A DNA stretch of 64,000 bases from Spinacia oleracea (lineage: Eukaryota; Streptophyta; Magnoliopsida; Caryophyllales; Amaranthaceae): the NCBI RefSeq assembly GCF_020520425.1, contig NC_079492.1, positions 116,223,157-116,287,156 on the forward strand. Reading direction: 5' to 3'. The notes under the pieces are model-generated. The model worked only from the letters and a program-made list of their open reading frames with translations, did no database searches and had not been told where the DNA came from. Below are positions 48,926 to 59,958 of this stretch, piece after piece. The position numbers and the translations under genes are program-made. How positions within the stretch are numbered: the first letter of the stretch is position 1; each line of letters opens with the position of its first letter.

Positions 48926-50050
48926 ATCTCTTTGCTTGCCAAATTTTGCCCAGATATGAAGACAAGAAAGAAATACCTATGAATCCTCGCATCGAACGAA
49001 GTAATAAGCCGTGCACACCCACGCAGAAGGTGCTACACTTGTTCGAGCACCTGAACGAGGCGTGATGAAGTACTCCAATACAAAAAAAAAATAATGATGC
49101 CCCAACACCTGGAGGAATGTTCTAAGACACCCTGTTAGGCCACATAAGCCTACGTCGCACCATAAGTTCAACCATCCCACGGTACAAGTCTAAAAAAGAG
49201 TAAGACATATTGCACTAATGCGGGCACGACCAAGAGGCAAAGACTACTTATCGCCCAAATTCAAAATGCAAGCCACACGACTTCTACATTAAGGATTAAA
49301 GGTAGCAAAACATTACCTACCACGGAAGGGATAGCTCGCACCTACACGAGCGGAACCCCAAGGCATCTTTCTCGAAAGAACCTACAAAAATCGTACGCCA
49401 AAAGGAAGCATCCCAACATGCATACTTGGGGGCTCCAAGCTACGAAACGACCATAGCAAAATAAAAATCTCGAAGCAAATGTTTAAACGATCGAAAGCTT
49501 TCTAAGCAAACTATAAAGCTTAATGAATGGGCCTGAACCCTATTAAGCTTCTAAGCAAACTATTCAACATCAGTCATTGCTCCAAAAAAATAAAAAATGA
49601 AAAAATGATTCAAGCAAACTGATTAATGGACCGCACGCAACGGCTATTCTATGAACGCTCGTTCGCAAGTACACATCATCATTCTAAGTATCGAACATTC
49701 ACGAACACGTTCAAAAGAAAAAAAAATATATAAGAGCGATCAAAAATATACGCCTCAAGGTATGTTCCTCGGGTCATATAGACTCGCCCAACTATTGCAA
49801 TAACTGCACGCCTTAAGAGCGACAGTTCCTTTGAATAATCATCCTAAAGCGACAAACACCATAGTCCACCAATCGGCTACGGCTTCTCGAGAAATCATCA
49901 CGATCACTCCACTCGTTGTGATCTCCGATAAAATTCTACGTTCCAAAAATAAAGAAAAACAAAAGAGAAGAGAATAAGTAGAATTTCCAAGTGAAGAAGA
50001 CGAACGAACAAGAGGCCAACTGTGTCATCAAGAAACCTCGCCAGAAATTA

Positions 50051-50110
50051 TTTTCAGCGCCCAGCGCTGGGCGCCGAAATCCTTAACGCCCAGGCATGGG
50101 TGCCGAAAAT
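50051..50110. repeat. Double GC palindrome, copy 5
   Basis: TTTTCAGCGCCCAGCGCTGG, GCGCCGAAATCCTTAACGCC, CAGGCATGGGTGCCGAAAAT. Near the 3' side of the plus-strand element; corresponds in position to copy 8 of the relative. Confidence 0.9.
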
Positions 50111-50764
50111 GATCCCAGACCCAAAAAAATAGCTCTGACTTCTATAGGGCCCTGCCATATTCATTCGACTTGAAAATTGCCGATTTCTTTACTGAAAGTC
50201 GCACCTCACGGCTTTGTTAAGAGTAGCACACCACTACAAAGATCGCTCGCACTTACGAGCACAATTCCAAACACGATCAAGGACATTACAGAATGCGTAT
50301 CCCCAAGGAACCTCTTTGACAAGAAATGACCGTCAAGCACGAGTGCTTGGGGGCTCGAAGGAAAATATATATTATGCAAAGTTAAAACAATATTCCCAGA
50401 CTACGCTGTACGAAGTCCCATTTTTGGATGTCTCAAAAAAATAAAACCGGATTACGACCTCAAGACAAAGGTCGTCGTTGATACTTATACATAGTCCCCT
50501 AATTAAGGACCCAGGTAATGGCAAAATTGAGCCATAAAGACTAGCTCAAAACCATGAAAGAAGATGACCACCAGACAATGGTCCATTTAAGCACGTTGTC
50601 AACCCACATTCAGGTTACAACTAAATCCGAGCATCCCTCGAAAGAATTCGCTCTTGCAAGAATGAATAAAAGAAATTCTCAAAAGAAATCACGACTTGCC
50701 CACCTAAATCGGGCAAGATCGCGCCACAAACCACGCGAGTTCCAAATAAAAAAAAACGAATTCA

Positions 50765-51240
50765 GGGACGTCCACCCTCAGCGGACAGGGCTCGCCCACC
50801 TTCAGCGGGCGGGGTCTGCATCACTAGCCGCGCAGGTCCTCTGTTTTCGAAAAATAAAATCTTCAAATTCAAAACAGACTCGTCCACTTCTATCGGGCGG
50901 GGTGTCCACCCTTAGCGGACAGGCTCGCCATCTTTAGCCGGCGGGGTCTACGTCACAAGCCGCGTAGGTCCTTATTTTCAAAAAAAAAAACGAACTTCAA
51001 AACAGACTCGTCCACTTCTATCGGACGGGGTGTCCACCCTTAGCGGACAGGCTCACCATCTTTAGCCGGCGGGGTCTACGTCACAAGCCGCGTAGGTCCT
51101 TATTTTCAAAAAAAGCAAATAAACTTCAAAACAGATTCGTCCACTTCTTTCAGACGGGGCGTCCACCCTTAGCGGACAGGCTCGCCATCTTTAGCCGGCG
51201 GGGTCTGCGCCACTAACCGCGCAGGTCCTTAGTCGCTGCA
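50765..51240 (+). repeat. Minisatellite, about 128 bp unit, near the 3' end of the plus-strand element
   Basis: Units start at 50875, 51003 and 51132, with a diverged partial unit from 50765. Each reads CAGACTCGTCCACTTCTATC, GGGCGGGGTGTCCACC, CTTAGCGGACAGGCTCGCC, AGCCGGCGGGGTCTACGTC, then CGCGTAGGTCC and an A-rich spacer. Tandem repeats in front of the 3' LTR are common in Tat/Ogre elements. Confidence 0.9.
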
Positions 51241-51732
51241 GCGATAACTTTTTCTGGTTTTCCCTTTTCCAAATATTAAAAGGATTGGTTTTCCGTTTTT
51301 TTCCAAAAAAGAGCGATGTGCTGGATTTTCCTTTGTTTTACGTCCTATAAAAACAAGGGGGTTTTCTCGTTTAGCTAGCCCTGAAAATGAGAATCTTTAA
51401 AAACATTTTTACCTCGTGGTTGGGCTTTGCCAGGCCCAATTACACTTTATGGATTTGATTTCGAAAACATCTGTAGCTACTCCCAATGACAAAGTGAGGG
51501 AGTTTCTACGCTTCTTTAGATACTTCCAATGACAAAGTGAGGGAGTTTTTATACTATCCGTTGACAAATCCCAATGACACGTGAGGGATATGTCGACACT
51601 TCAAGTGATGACCCTTAAGTCAAATGTTATCACTCGGGGACTCGTGAGACCCTCGCAAAAAACAGGTCACCATGACTTGTGTGACGCACTCCGTCTAATA
51701 CTTTGACCATCGTCTTACCCCAAGACTCAGTC

Positions 51733-51747
51733 AAAGTGGGGGCTAAC
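51733..51747 (+). other. Polypurine tract of the plus-strand element
   Basis: AAAGTGGGGGCTAAC abuts the 3' LTR start at 51748. Confidence 0.75.
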
Positions 51748-53206
51748 TATAGACACCTACTTTTGTCCCCATTCCCGAAAGGGAAGGTTCGATGATGAGA
51801 ACATAAATCTCCACTTGACAACGCATCTCCTATAAAATAACGAATCTCAATCACCCTTTTCATTTCACCCGAAACCTGCTATTTATAGAAACCTGCTATT
51901 TATGGAAACCTGCTAAAAATAGTAACTGCCGTAATGGGCAGTTGTTAAAAGTGGCAAGTCATAAAAGATAGAAACCTGTCAGAATTAGGTGTTGCACTCC
52001 AACATAAATCCTAAATGAGATAGAAGTTGCGAGAGAATCCTATTCCTAATACGATTCGAAAATAAGAGTTACGTATTAAATTAAAATCCTAACGAGCCTA
52101 GAGTTCGTAACGGGCATTCCGTCATAAAATTAATACGCACTAAAAGACTCGATTAAGTCTCATGCACTCCGGATTCTAAGAGTCCGAATCTGACAAAGAA
52201 ACGCCCCAGACCCTATTTTCAACGCCTGGCCCTGGGCGCCGAAATCTTCGGCGCCCAGCCCTGGGCACTGAAATTACCTGGGACGTGTTCTTTCCTAATT
52301 CCTCGTGGATTAGAGTTCTACAATTCTATCTTTCCACGAACTCTTTTCTATAAATATAGCCCCAAGTTCGACGTGAAAAACAGACACAATTTATATTCTG
52401 AGTATTGACTCCAACCCCCAAGCCTAAGCCTCACGCTGCGAAATTGATCACGCGTTCTGTCGCAATCGATCCAAAAATCGAACAGAACGTATCCTGTCCC
52501 GTAACTTGAGATTCGTTAAATAAAAGGAGAAATAGCAAAGTCAAATTGGTTAGTTTTCTGAGAACCGTGACGCACCTCTAAAGGGTGCGTCGTAATGTGT
52601 CCCTTTTCCATGATTTAATTGTTTTCCTCGCCCTTTTATGAACTGTTAAACTAATTAAATCTGATTGTTCTATCACGCCTAATAAAGATAATATTTTTGG
52701 GAAATTGGATTATCATGCTAGGTCCCTTAATACAATCTAAATCAGATAATCGCGCTCGATCTAGTATTATATGTTGCATATTGTTAAAATCAACTCAGAT
52801 TAGTTTAATAGTTAACGCATGTCCCTTCAATTATTTATGCTGAGCTAGTAAGGATATCCTGCCTCTGGAGTTATCGACGAGCGAGTACTCCTCTCGGTAG
52901 TTACAGTCCCCCGAACCCTCAATCTCTACCTTGCGGGTGTATGTTGAGAGATCCCCACACCAGGGATCACAAGGGAACCTACGGCCGTCGTGGTCAAACA
53001 TAATTGCACTCCCTTTATGTCACGATAACCGGGTTTTGTCAGTTTTTCTCATTGTCGTTAAAAACTGAATGGCGACTCCTATATTACTAGTCAATTGGGT
53101 GTAAACTCACAGGAAATCCAATTACACTTGATTTGACAAAAAGAAACGTCACACCCACGAGGGACGAGGTCATGCATCAGCCTTGTGCTTTTTCGACCCC
53201 CTCACA
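51748..53206 (+). mobile_element. 3' LTR of plus-strand Tat/Ogre-type element
   Basis: 1459 bp copy of 42365-43831. Its first bases are TATAGACACC instead of TGTAGACACC, an end mutation probably acquired after insertion. An 8 bp loss relative to the 5' copy lies near 52110. Confidence 0.93.
52216..52273. repeat. Double GC palindrome, copy 6 (3' LTR)
   Basis: Same as copy 1 with one change (GGGCACTGAAA for GGGCGCTGAAA), a CpG-type transition. Confidence 0.9.
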
Positions 53207-53400
53207 ATCGGCTAAATCACAGATAATGCAACGGTTTTCACAGAACCGTTGCAATAGATGGACCTAATACAACTGTATAGTCCAATCCTTCCGACCGTTG
53301 CAATAGAGTGGCTAATAGAACGACCTCTGCAACGGCTACCATCTAATAGGCTAATGCAACGGTTATATTAATTTTTCTTTTATAGCACACTTGTACCAAT
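53207..53400 (+). mobile_element. Sub-terminal region of the interrupted CACTA element
   Basis: GCAACGG and its reverse CCGTTGC occur seven times in under 200 bp, including the hairpin TGCAACGGTT-tcacaga-AACCGTTGCA. This fits the transposase-binding sub-terminal repeats of CACTA elements. It continues the end seen at 42335-42364. Confidence 0.6.
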
Positions 53401-55445
53401 TGATCTTAAACCCAGCCCACCGAAACACTTTCCCCATATTATTTCAAAAGAATTAGGTTCTATGAGTTTTTGAAGAGAGAGAAAAAGAAAAGGAGAGAGA
53501 AACCCTAATTCCCTTTCCCATGCCTCTAAATCTAAACCCCCAATTCAATAATTTGATTTTTTTTTCTTTTCTTTATTTTGATGGGGTAGATCTGGTTGGG
53601 GAATAGGGAGCCGAAAGTTCAAGCCTCATCTCCGGTTGTACTCGATGTGGTTGCTTCGCGATCGGTAAGTGGTTCCACCATTTTTGGTGTTTTGCCAAAT
53701 TCTCTCGTTTTGAGGAAGACCTTTAAGGCAGATTGTTCTATTTCTTTCCTTATGTCCCTATATTTCAATTTCAGTTCTTGGCAATTTTTCAAATTTTAGT
53801 GTATAAATCTTGTCCATACTGGTTTATGGAATTACTGTTTAAAAATCGGGGTAGATTTTGATTTGATTGATGAAAATTTAGGGTTTGAACGAGAAGAGTG
53901 ATGTGGCTATAAAATAAATATGAAATTGAGTCTTACAATCTTAACAATGGGAAAAATCTGATTAAAAAGAGTTGAATTTATTGTTGGAAACGGTAGATTT
54001 TCCATTTTTTCAATGAAGAAATGGGCACTTCACACCACCTCTCTTCTACCAACTCTTCCATACCCACTAGCAAAATAATTACTAGTATTTATTAAAGATC
54101 CAAGCAAAATTTCCTGGAAAAATAATTGTTCAATGCATATAAGAAGAAATATATCTTCATATTTTTATACAAGGTTAAAATAGCTAGTAGTTGCATACTT
54201 TAGTGGTTTTTATAGATTGCATAGAGTAATAGTGAACATTGAGTATATAGATTTTGAAATATTGTCTTTGGATTGCTCATTCACTTTCTCGGCTCTGATT
54301 ATGATTCTGATTGTAAATGAATTATATAGAACCGTTATGCTTTCTCGAAAAACATGATGATTCTACATTTTCTATGATGCATGTAAAGGTATGTACAAGA
54401 GAGTGCTTCTAAATGTGGGATTTGGATGCCTACTATAATAACTGTGAACAACAAGTTTATTACACTTGATATGAGCAAATTATGTATTAAAAGTTTTTTG
54501 CATTTAAAACAAGGCATTTAGTGGGGTAGAAATTTGATACTCTTTCGTTCTATTGACTCTAAACATAGTGCTCGTTAGCTAAATGGGGATGTGTGGATGA
54601 TGGGAATAGTTTGATGATAGCCTTACGTGTTTGAACGGTTGGTTAATTATATATTCTTCATCTTAGATTTTGTTCTTTGGAATTTCTGAACGGAAATGAC
54701 ATTACTTGGCCATTTTAAGTGTGTTGGCACTACGATTAAGGATGAGCTTTGTCTAGTTCTGTTGTATGATTTATTTTGTGAGAAAATATGGAGTTTCTAT
54801 TCTAATTTGAGCTAGCTGCTTAGCATTTGAATTAGTTTCTCCAATTATTCCATGTGTTTTATCCTCACAGGTTCATGGTGTTAGGTTGCTAAAATGGATG
54901 TTTTTTGTTTCTTCTTGTTTTTAACTATTTTGACTAATATATAACCTTTTGTTTTAGCATCTCCTTCCTGGATTTTATCATAAATGTGCAAGAGAACTCG
55001 GGGTTGACACACATCGAAGATAGAAAGAGATGGGACTCTTTCGGTTGCTTTTGCTGGTTACAGATGTGATACGCATGGTATGATATTTTAAGCCTTTTTA
55101 TGTGGATTGGAGTATATATGTATATTTTTTTCCAATGGAGGAAATTCACGTACCATGACTTTGGAAGGAAGCTACATGATTCCAACTTAGGAGCTAAGAG
55201 TTGCTTATAATCTTTTAGACCTGTGCCATTATCTGACTTTACCCTTTGAAAAGATATCAAAAAGTTGACTCATAACAAAACCTCAATGAGTTGTGTTATT
55301 TATGTAATTATGTTGCTTTTAATATCATTCTACCACCTCAATGATTCTATGTAATTAGTAAATTTATTTTATCCACTTTCACCCCAAAGGCTGCATTTTT
55401 TTATTTTCTTATCAGTTCATTTGTCTAAGGATTAATGATGGAAAT
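53401..55445. other. Region with leader-exon-like start, otherwise unassigned
   Basis: At 53460-53670 a purine-rich AGAGAGAAAAAGAAAAGG leader, AAACCCTAATTCCC, and CTTCGCGATCG|GTAAGTGG (a strong splice donor) look like a first exon of a plant gene on the plus strand. No long frame follows and the remaining 1.7 kb is AT-rich without recognisable domains. It may be a gene piece carried by the CACTA element, or a broken host gene cut off by the retrotransposon at 55446. Confidence 0.35.
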
Positions 55446-56085
55446 TATGAGGGGGTCGAAAAAGCACGAGGCTAATGCATGACCTCGTCCCTCGTGGGCG
55501 TGACGTCGTCAGATCAAGTGTAGTTAGACTGCCTGTGAGTTTACACCCAATCGACTAGTAATATAGGAGTCGCCATTCAGTTTTTAACGACAATGAGAAA
55601 AAATGACACAACCCGGTTATCGTGACATAAAGGGAGTGCAATTATGTTCGACCACGGCGGCCATAGGTTCCCTTGTGATCCCTGGTGTGGGGATCGCTCA
55701 ACGTACACCCGCAGGGCAGAGATTGAGAGTTCAGGGGACTGTAACTACCGAGAGGAGTGCTCATCGATAACTCCAGAGGCAGGTTATCCTTACTAGCTCA
55801 GCATAAATAATTGAAGGGACATGCGTTTAAACTATTAAACTATTCTGAATTGATTTTAGCAATATGCAACACATAATACTAAATCGATCGTGATTATCTT
55901 ATTTAGATTGATTTAAGGTACCTAGCATGATAATTCAATTGTCCAGGGTATTATCTTATTAGACGTGATAGATCAATCAAGTTAATAGTTTGACAATTTT
56001 ATAAAAGGGTGATGAAAGCGATTAAATCATATGAGGGACACATTACAACGCACCATTGAGAGGTGCGTCACGGTTCTCAGAAAAC
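55446..56085 (-). mobile_element. Truncated LTR copy of the minus-strand element
   Basis: It matches 56493-57120 of the complete LTR almost base for base, then stops at CTCAGAAAAC (56085), where leader sequence begins. Its outer end reads TATGAGGGGG rather than TGTGAGGGGG. Only the downstream half of an LTR (minus-strand sense) is present. Confidence 0.85.
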
Positions 56086-56492
56086 CAAGGGGGCATGCAC
56101 CAATGAGTGCATTCAACAGACGAATTTCGTCCCAAGAGGCCAATCACGATGTAAGCCAAGGGGGCATGCACCAATGAGAGGGACCTTAGTGGGCGAGCGA
56201 TTGGGTTTGGGGCGGGTGTACTACTAGCGAAAAGTGCCGAGTGGACAACATTCGAAGCGTATGCACCCCCCGGTTGGCGATGGGTATCCTTAGTCCCAAC
56301 TCCCGAGATGAAACATGCCAAGGGAGTCGAGATTCGTTATGTGGTTCTGTCCGTTCACATTAATATGCTGATTTTCAGGTCGTCCCAACTTGATAAGGAA
56401 ATAAACGCGGAGTAGGATCCTTTCACCCTTCGGCTATTTTGATTACCTACGAGCACGAGTATTTCATTAACGTTCCCCAGAGGAGTCGCCAC
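56086..56492 (-). mobile_element. Leader stub with primer binding site
   Basis: Read on minus, TGGCGACTCCTCTGGGGA (56491-56474) follows the LTR. Then comes leader sequence homologous to 43850-44230. The stub ends at a joint with the truncated LTR, where CCAAGGGGGCATGCACCAAT occurs both at the joint (56085) and about 73 bp inside (near 56157). Confidence 0.85.
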
Positions 56493-57366
56493 TGTGAGGG
56501 GGTCGAAAAAGCACGAGGCTAATGCATGACCTCGTCCCTCGTGGGCGTGACGTCGTCAGATCAAGTGTAGTTAGATTTCCTGTGAGTTTACACCCAATCG
56601 ACTAGTAATATAGGAGTCGTCATTCAGTTTTTAACGACAATGAGAAAAACTGACAAAACCCGGTTATCGTGACATAAAGGGAGTGCAATTATGTTCGACC
56701 ATGACGGCCATAGGTTCCCTTGTGATCCCTGGTGTGGGGATCGCCCAACGTACACCCGCAGGGCAGAGATTGAGAGTTCGGGGGACTGTAACTACCGAGA
56801 GGAGTGCTCATCGATAATTCCAGAGGCAGGTTATCCTTACTAGCTCAGCATAAATAATTGAAGGGACATGCGTTTAAACTATTAAACTATTCTGAATTGA
56901 TTTTAGCAATATGCAACACATAATACTAAATCGATCGTGATTATCTTATTTAGATTGATTTAAGGTACCTAGCATGATAATTCAATTGTCCAGGGTATTA
57001 TCTTATTAGGCGTGATAGATCAATCAAGTTAATAGTTTGACAATTTTATAAAAGGGTGATGAAAGCGATTAAATCATATGAGGGACACATTACAACGCAC
57101 CCTTGAGAGGTGCGTCACGGTTCTCAGAAAACTAACCACTTGGCTTTGCTATTTCTCCTTTTATTTAACGAATCTCGGGTTTCTAAGCAGTGTTCCAGTA
57201 TTTAGGCTTATATTATCAGCTACAAGGGGCAGGACGCGTTCTGTTCGACTTTTGGGTCGATTGCGACAGAACGCCGGATCAATTTCGCAGCGTGAGGCTA
57301 GGCTTAAGGCTAGAGTCAATACTCAGGTTATGGAATTGTGTGTTGTTCACGTCGGTTTTGAGGCTG

Positions 57367-57374
57367 TATTTATA
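57367..57374 (-). promoter_or_regulatory. LTR TATA box, minus strand
   Basis: TATAAATA on minus, in CCCTATAAATACAGCC, in register with the box at 42974. Confidence 0.65.
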
Positions 57375-57450
57375 GGGAAAGAGTTTGTGGAAAGATAGAT
57401 CTTTAGAATATGAATCCAAAAAGAATTCGGAGACGACACGGCCCCAGGTA

Positions 57451-57513
57451 TTTTAAGCGCCCAGGGCTGGGCGCCGAAGATCGATTTCGGCGCCCGGACC
57501 CAGGCGTTGAAAA
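57451..57513. repeat. Double GC palindrome, copy 7 (minus-strand LTR)
   Basis: TTTTAAGCGCCCAGGGCTGG, GCGCCGAAGATCGATTTCGG, CGCCCGGACCCAGGCGTTGA. U3 side of the TATA box, as in copies 1 and 6. Confidence 0.85.
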
Positions 57514-57970
57514 GAGGATCTGGGCCGAGCCTTTTGTCAGATTTGAACTCTTAAACACGGAGCTTTTGAGACTTATCCGAGTTTCTTAGTGCGTATTAAC
57601 TTATGACGGAATGCGTCTGGGCCCGTTACGAACTCTGAGTTCGTTAGGAATTTAATTAATACGTAACTCTTATTTCCGAATTATAGCAGGAATAGAATTC
57701 CTTTTGCCAATTCTATCTCTTTTAGGACTTATGTTGGAGTGCAACACCTAATTCTGACAGATTTCTATCTTTTATGACTTTGCCACTTTTAACAACTACT
57801 TCTTACGGCAGTTACTATTCTTAGCAGGTTTCTATAAATAGCAGTTTTGGCTGAAATGAAAGGGTGATTGAGATTCGTTATTTTATAGGAGATGCGTTGC
57901 CAAGTGGAGATTTACGTTCTCATCATCGAACCTTCCCTTTCGGGAATGGGGACAAAAGTAGGTGTCTACA

Positions 57971-57985
57971 GTTAGCGCCCACTTT
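57971..57985 (-). other. Polypurine tract of the minus-strand element
   Basis: Minus strand AAAGTGGGCGCTAAC, with one C breaking the purine run compared with the plus-strand element, abutting LTR start TGTAGACACC. Confidence 0.65.
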
Positions 57986-58369
57986 GACTGAGTCTTGGAG
58001 TAAGACGATGGTCAAAGTATCAGACGGAGTGCGTCATACAAGCCATGGTGTATGTGACCTGTTTTGCGAGGGTCTCACGGGCCCCCGAGTGATAACATTT
58101 GACTTAAGGGTCATCACTTGAAGTTTTAACACATTCCTCACGTGTCATTGGAATTTGTTAAGTATAGAAACTCCCTCACTTTGTCATTGGAAGTATCTAA
58201 AGATGTTTTCGAAATCAAAGCTATAAAGTGTAACTAGGCCTGGCCAAGCCCAATCACGAGGTAAAACGTTTTAAAAGATTCTCATTTTCAGGGTTAGCTA
58301 AACGAGAAAACCCCCTTGTTTTTATAGGACGTAAAACGAAGGAAAATCCAGCACATCGCTCTTTTTTGG

Positions 58370-58500
58370 AAAAGCGGAAAACCAATCCTTTGATTTTTGG
58401 AAAAGGGAAACTATCTTTTGACTTTTGGAAAAAGATAAACCATCCTTTGATTTTTGGAAAAGGGAAACCATCCTTTGATTTTCGGAAAAGGGAAACCAGG
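58370..58500. repeat. Tandem repeat, about 30 bp unit, four copies
   Basis: The unit AACCATCCTTTGATTTTTGG plus AAAAGGGA recurs about four times with small changes. The plus-strand relative has a single equivalent near 51255-51300, so the array expanded in this copy. Confidence 0.85.
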
Positions 58501-58514
58501 AAAAGTAATCGCTG

Positions 58515-58800
58515 CAGCGACTAAGGACCTGCGCGGTTAGTGACGCAGACCCCGCCCGCTGAAGGTGGGCGAGCCTGTCCTGCTAAGGGTGGACGCCCCG
58601 TCCGATAGAAGTGGACGAATCTGTTTTGATGTTTTGAAAATAAGGACCTACGCGGTTTGTGACGTAGACCCCGCCGGCTGAAGATGGCGAGCCTGTTTTT
58701 TTGAAGATTTCATTTTTTTTTTCGAAAACTGAGGACCTGCACGTTTTAGTGACACAGACCCCCCGCCCGCTGAAGGTGGGCGAACCTGAATTCGTTTTTT
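58515..58800 (-). repeat. Minisatellite, about 128 bp unit, partial array
   Basis: About two and a half units of the same repeat as 50765-51240, reversed (GTGACGCAGACCCCGCC, GGTGGGCGAGCCTGTCC, GTCCGATAGAAGTGGACGA), more diverged from each other. Confidence 0.85.
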
Positions 58801-59731
58801 TTTATTTGGGACTCGCATAGTTCTGACGCGATCCTGCCTGATCGAGGTGGCCGGGCCAGAACCTATTTCATTTATCCTTGAGAATTTTTTATTCATTCTT
58901 GTAAGAGCGAGTTCTCTCGAGAAATGCTCGGGTTTAGTTGTAACCTGAATGTGGGTTGGCAACGTGTCTAAACAGACCATCGTTTCGTGGCCGTCTGCCT
59001 TTCATGGTTTTGAACAAGTCTTTGCGGCCCATAGGGTGTATGTCACCGTTTAGAACTGGCCTAGTTATGCCATTACTTAGGTCCTTGCGAAATGACTGGT
59101 GGGACCATATGCGAATGTTAACGGAGACCTTTGCTTTGAGGTCGAGTCCGTTTTCGAATTTATCCAAGCACGGGATGTAGCCTGGAAGCGTTATTTCAAC
59201 TTGCATCGTGTATTTTCTTTCTTTCGAGCCCCCAAGCATTCGTACTTGGTGGTCGCTCTTTGCCAAGAAAAGTGCGTATTTTATAACGTCCTTGATCGTG
59301 TTTGGGATCGTGCTCGTAAGTGCGAGCGACCTTTGTAGTGGTATGCTACTTTGATGAAATCGTGGAGTGCGACTTCATTTTCCGGGCGACAAAGTTTGCT
59401 TCATTTTTCAACGATTAATACATCGAGCTTACTTTGGCCCGGATTGATCTTTTTGACAAATAAACGCTTTTAATTTGAGAAACCAACGACGTAATGATTT
59501 TTTTGTTTCGAAGAATGACCTTGATTGTTATACGTTTTTTTCCTTTATATTGCTTTGAAAAATGTACACATATTTTTTGAGACGAGTCTAAGTTTCGACA
59601 TTTGCTTTCACTATTTGGGCTCTAAAAGTGCTTTTGGGCTTGACCTTGATTACAACAGGGCCCTGTGTCTACTAACACGGTTTTAAGCATTTTCCTGGTT
59701 CGCGTTTTGAAAGATTTGGACCTTGGGCTAC

Positions 59732-59790
59732 ATTTTCATCGCCCTAGGCCAGGCGTTAGATATTTCGGCGCCCAGCCTCGGGCGCTGAAA
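59732..59790. repeat. Double GC palindrome, copy 8
   Basis: CATTTTCATCGCCCTAGGCC, AGGCGTTAGATATTTCGGCG, CCCAGCCTCGGGCGCTGAAA. About 170 bp ahead of the antisense ORF start. Confidence 0.8.
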
Positions 59791-59958
59791 ATGCTACCTT
59801 AGCAGCCCTTTTTTATTTTTCCAGATTTCTCAACGCGTTTCCGAATGGGATCAGGATGATTTCGTGTATATATAGGGGGTTAAGTACGTCTTTCTTTTTC
59901 ACCACTGCCAACTTCTTCTCTCTTACAATTATCTAGCTTTATTTTTTCTACTCTTGCC

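Larger units (their letters stand above)
43832..51747 (+). mobile_element. Interior of the plus-strand element, no visible coding capacity
   Basis: 7.9 kb with primer site, leader and polypurine tract, but no reading frame above 130 codons and no gag, protease, RT, RNase H or integrase motif on either strand. Its leader (43950-44230) matches 56090-56490 reversed. Its part 46830-47260 matches 61980-62400 reversed. Its 3' part 50550-51747 matches 57971-58970 reversed. So it is a sister of the minus-strand element but lacks the antisense ORF. This is the structure of a large retrotransposon derivative that depends on a helper. Confidence 0.85.
56493..57970 (-). mobile_element. Complete LTR of the minus-strand Tat/Ogre-type element
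   Basis: 1478 bp from TGTGAGGGGG to GTGTCTACA (plus-strand view), clearly related to but diverged from the plus-strand LTRs. A TATA box lies at 57367-57374 and a palindrome module at 57451-57513. Unusually, interior sequence lies on both sides: a polypurine tract to the right and a primer site to the left. Confidence 0.9.

Noticed and set aside
44617..50110. Regularly spaced palindromes as a CRISPR array
   Set aside because: The spacing is over 1 kb, this is a plant retrotransposon, and there are no cas genes.
50554..50937. 127-codon frame in the plus-strand retroelement as a possible gene
   Set aside because: It runs into the 128 bp minisatellite, has no family match, and its counterpart in the sister element is not conserved as a protein.
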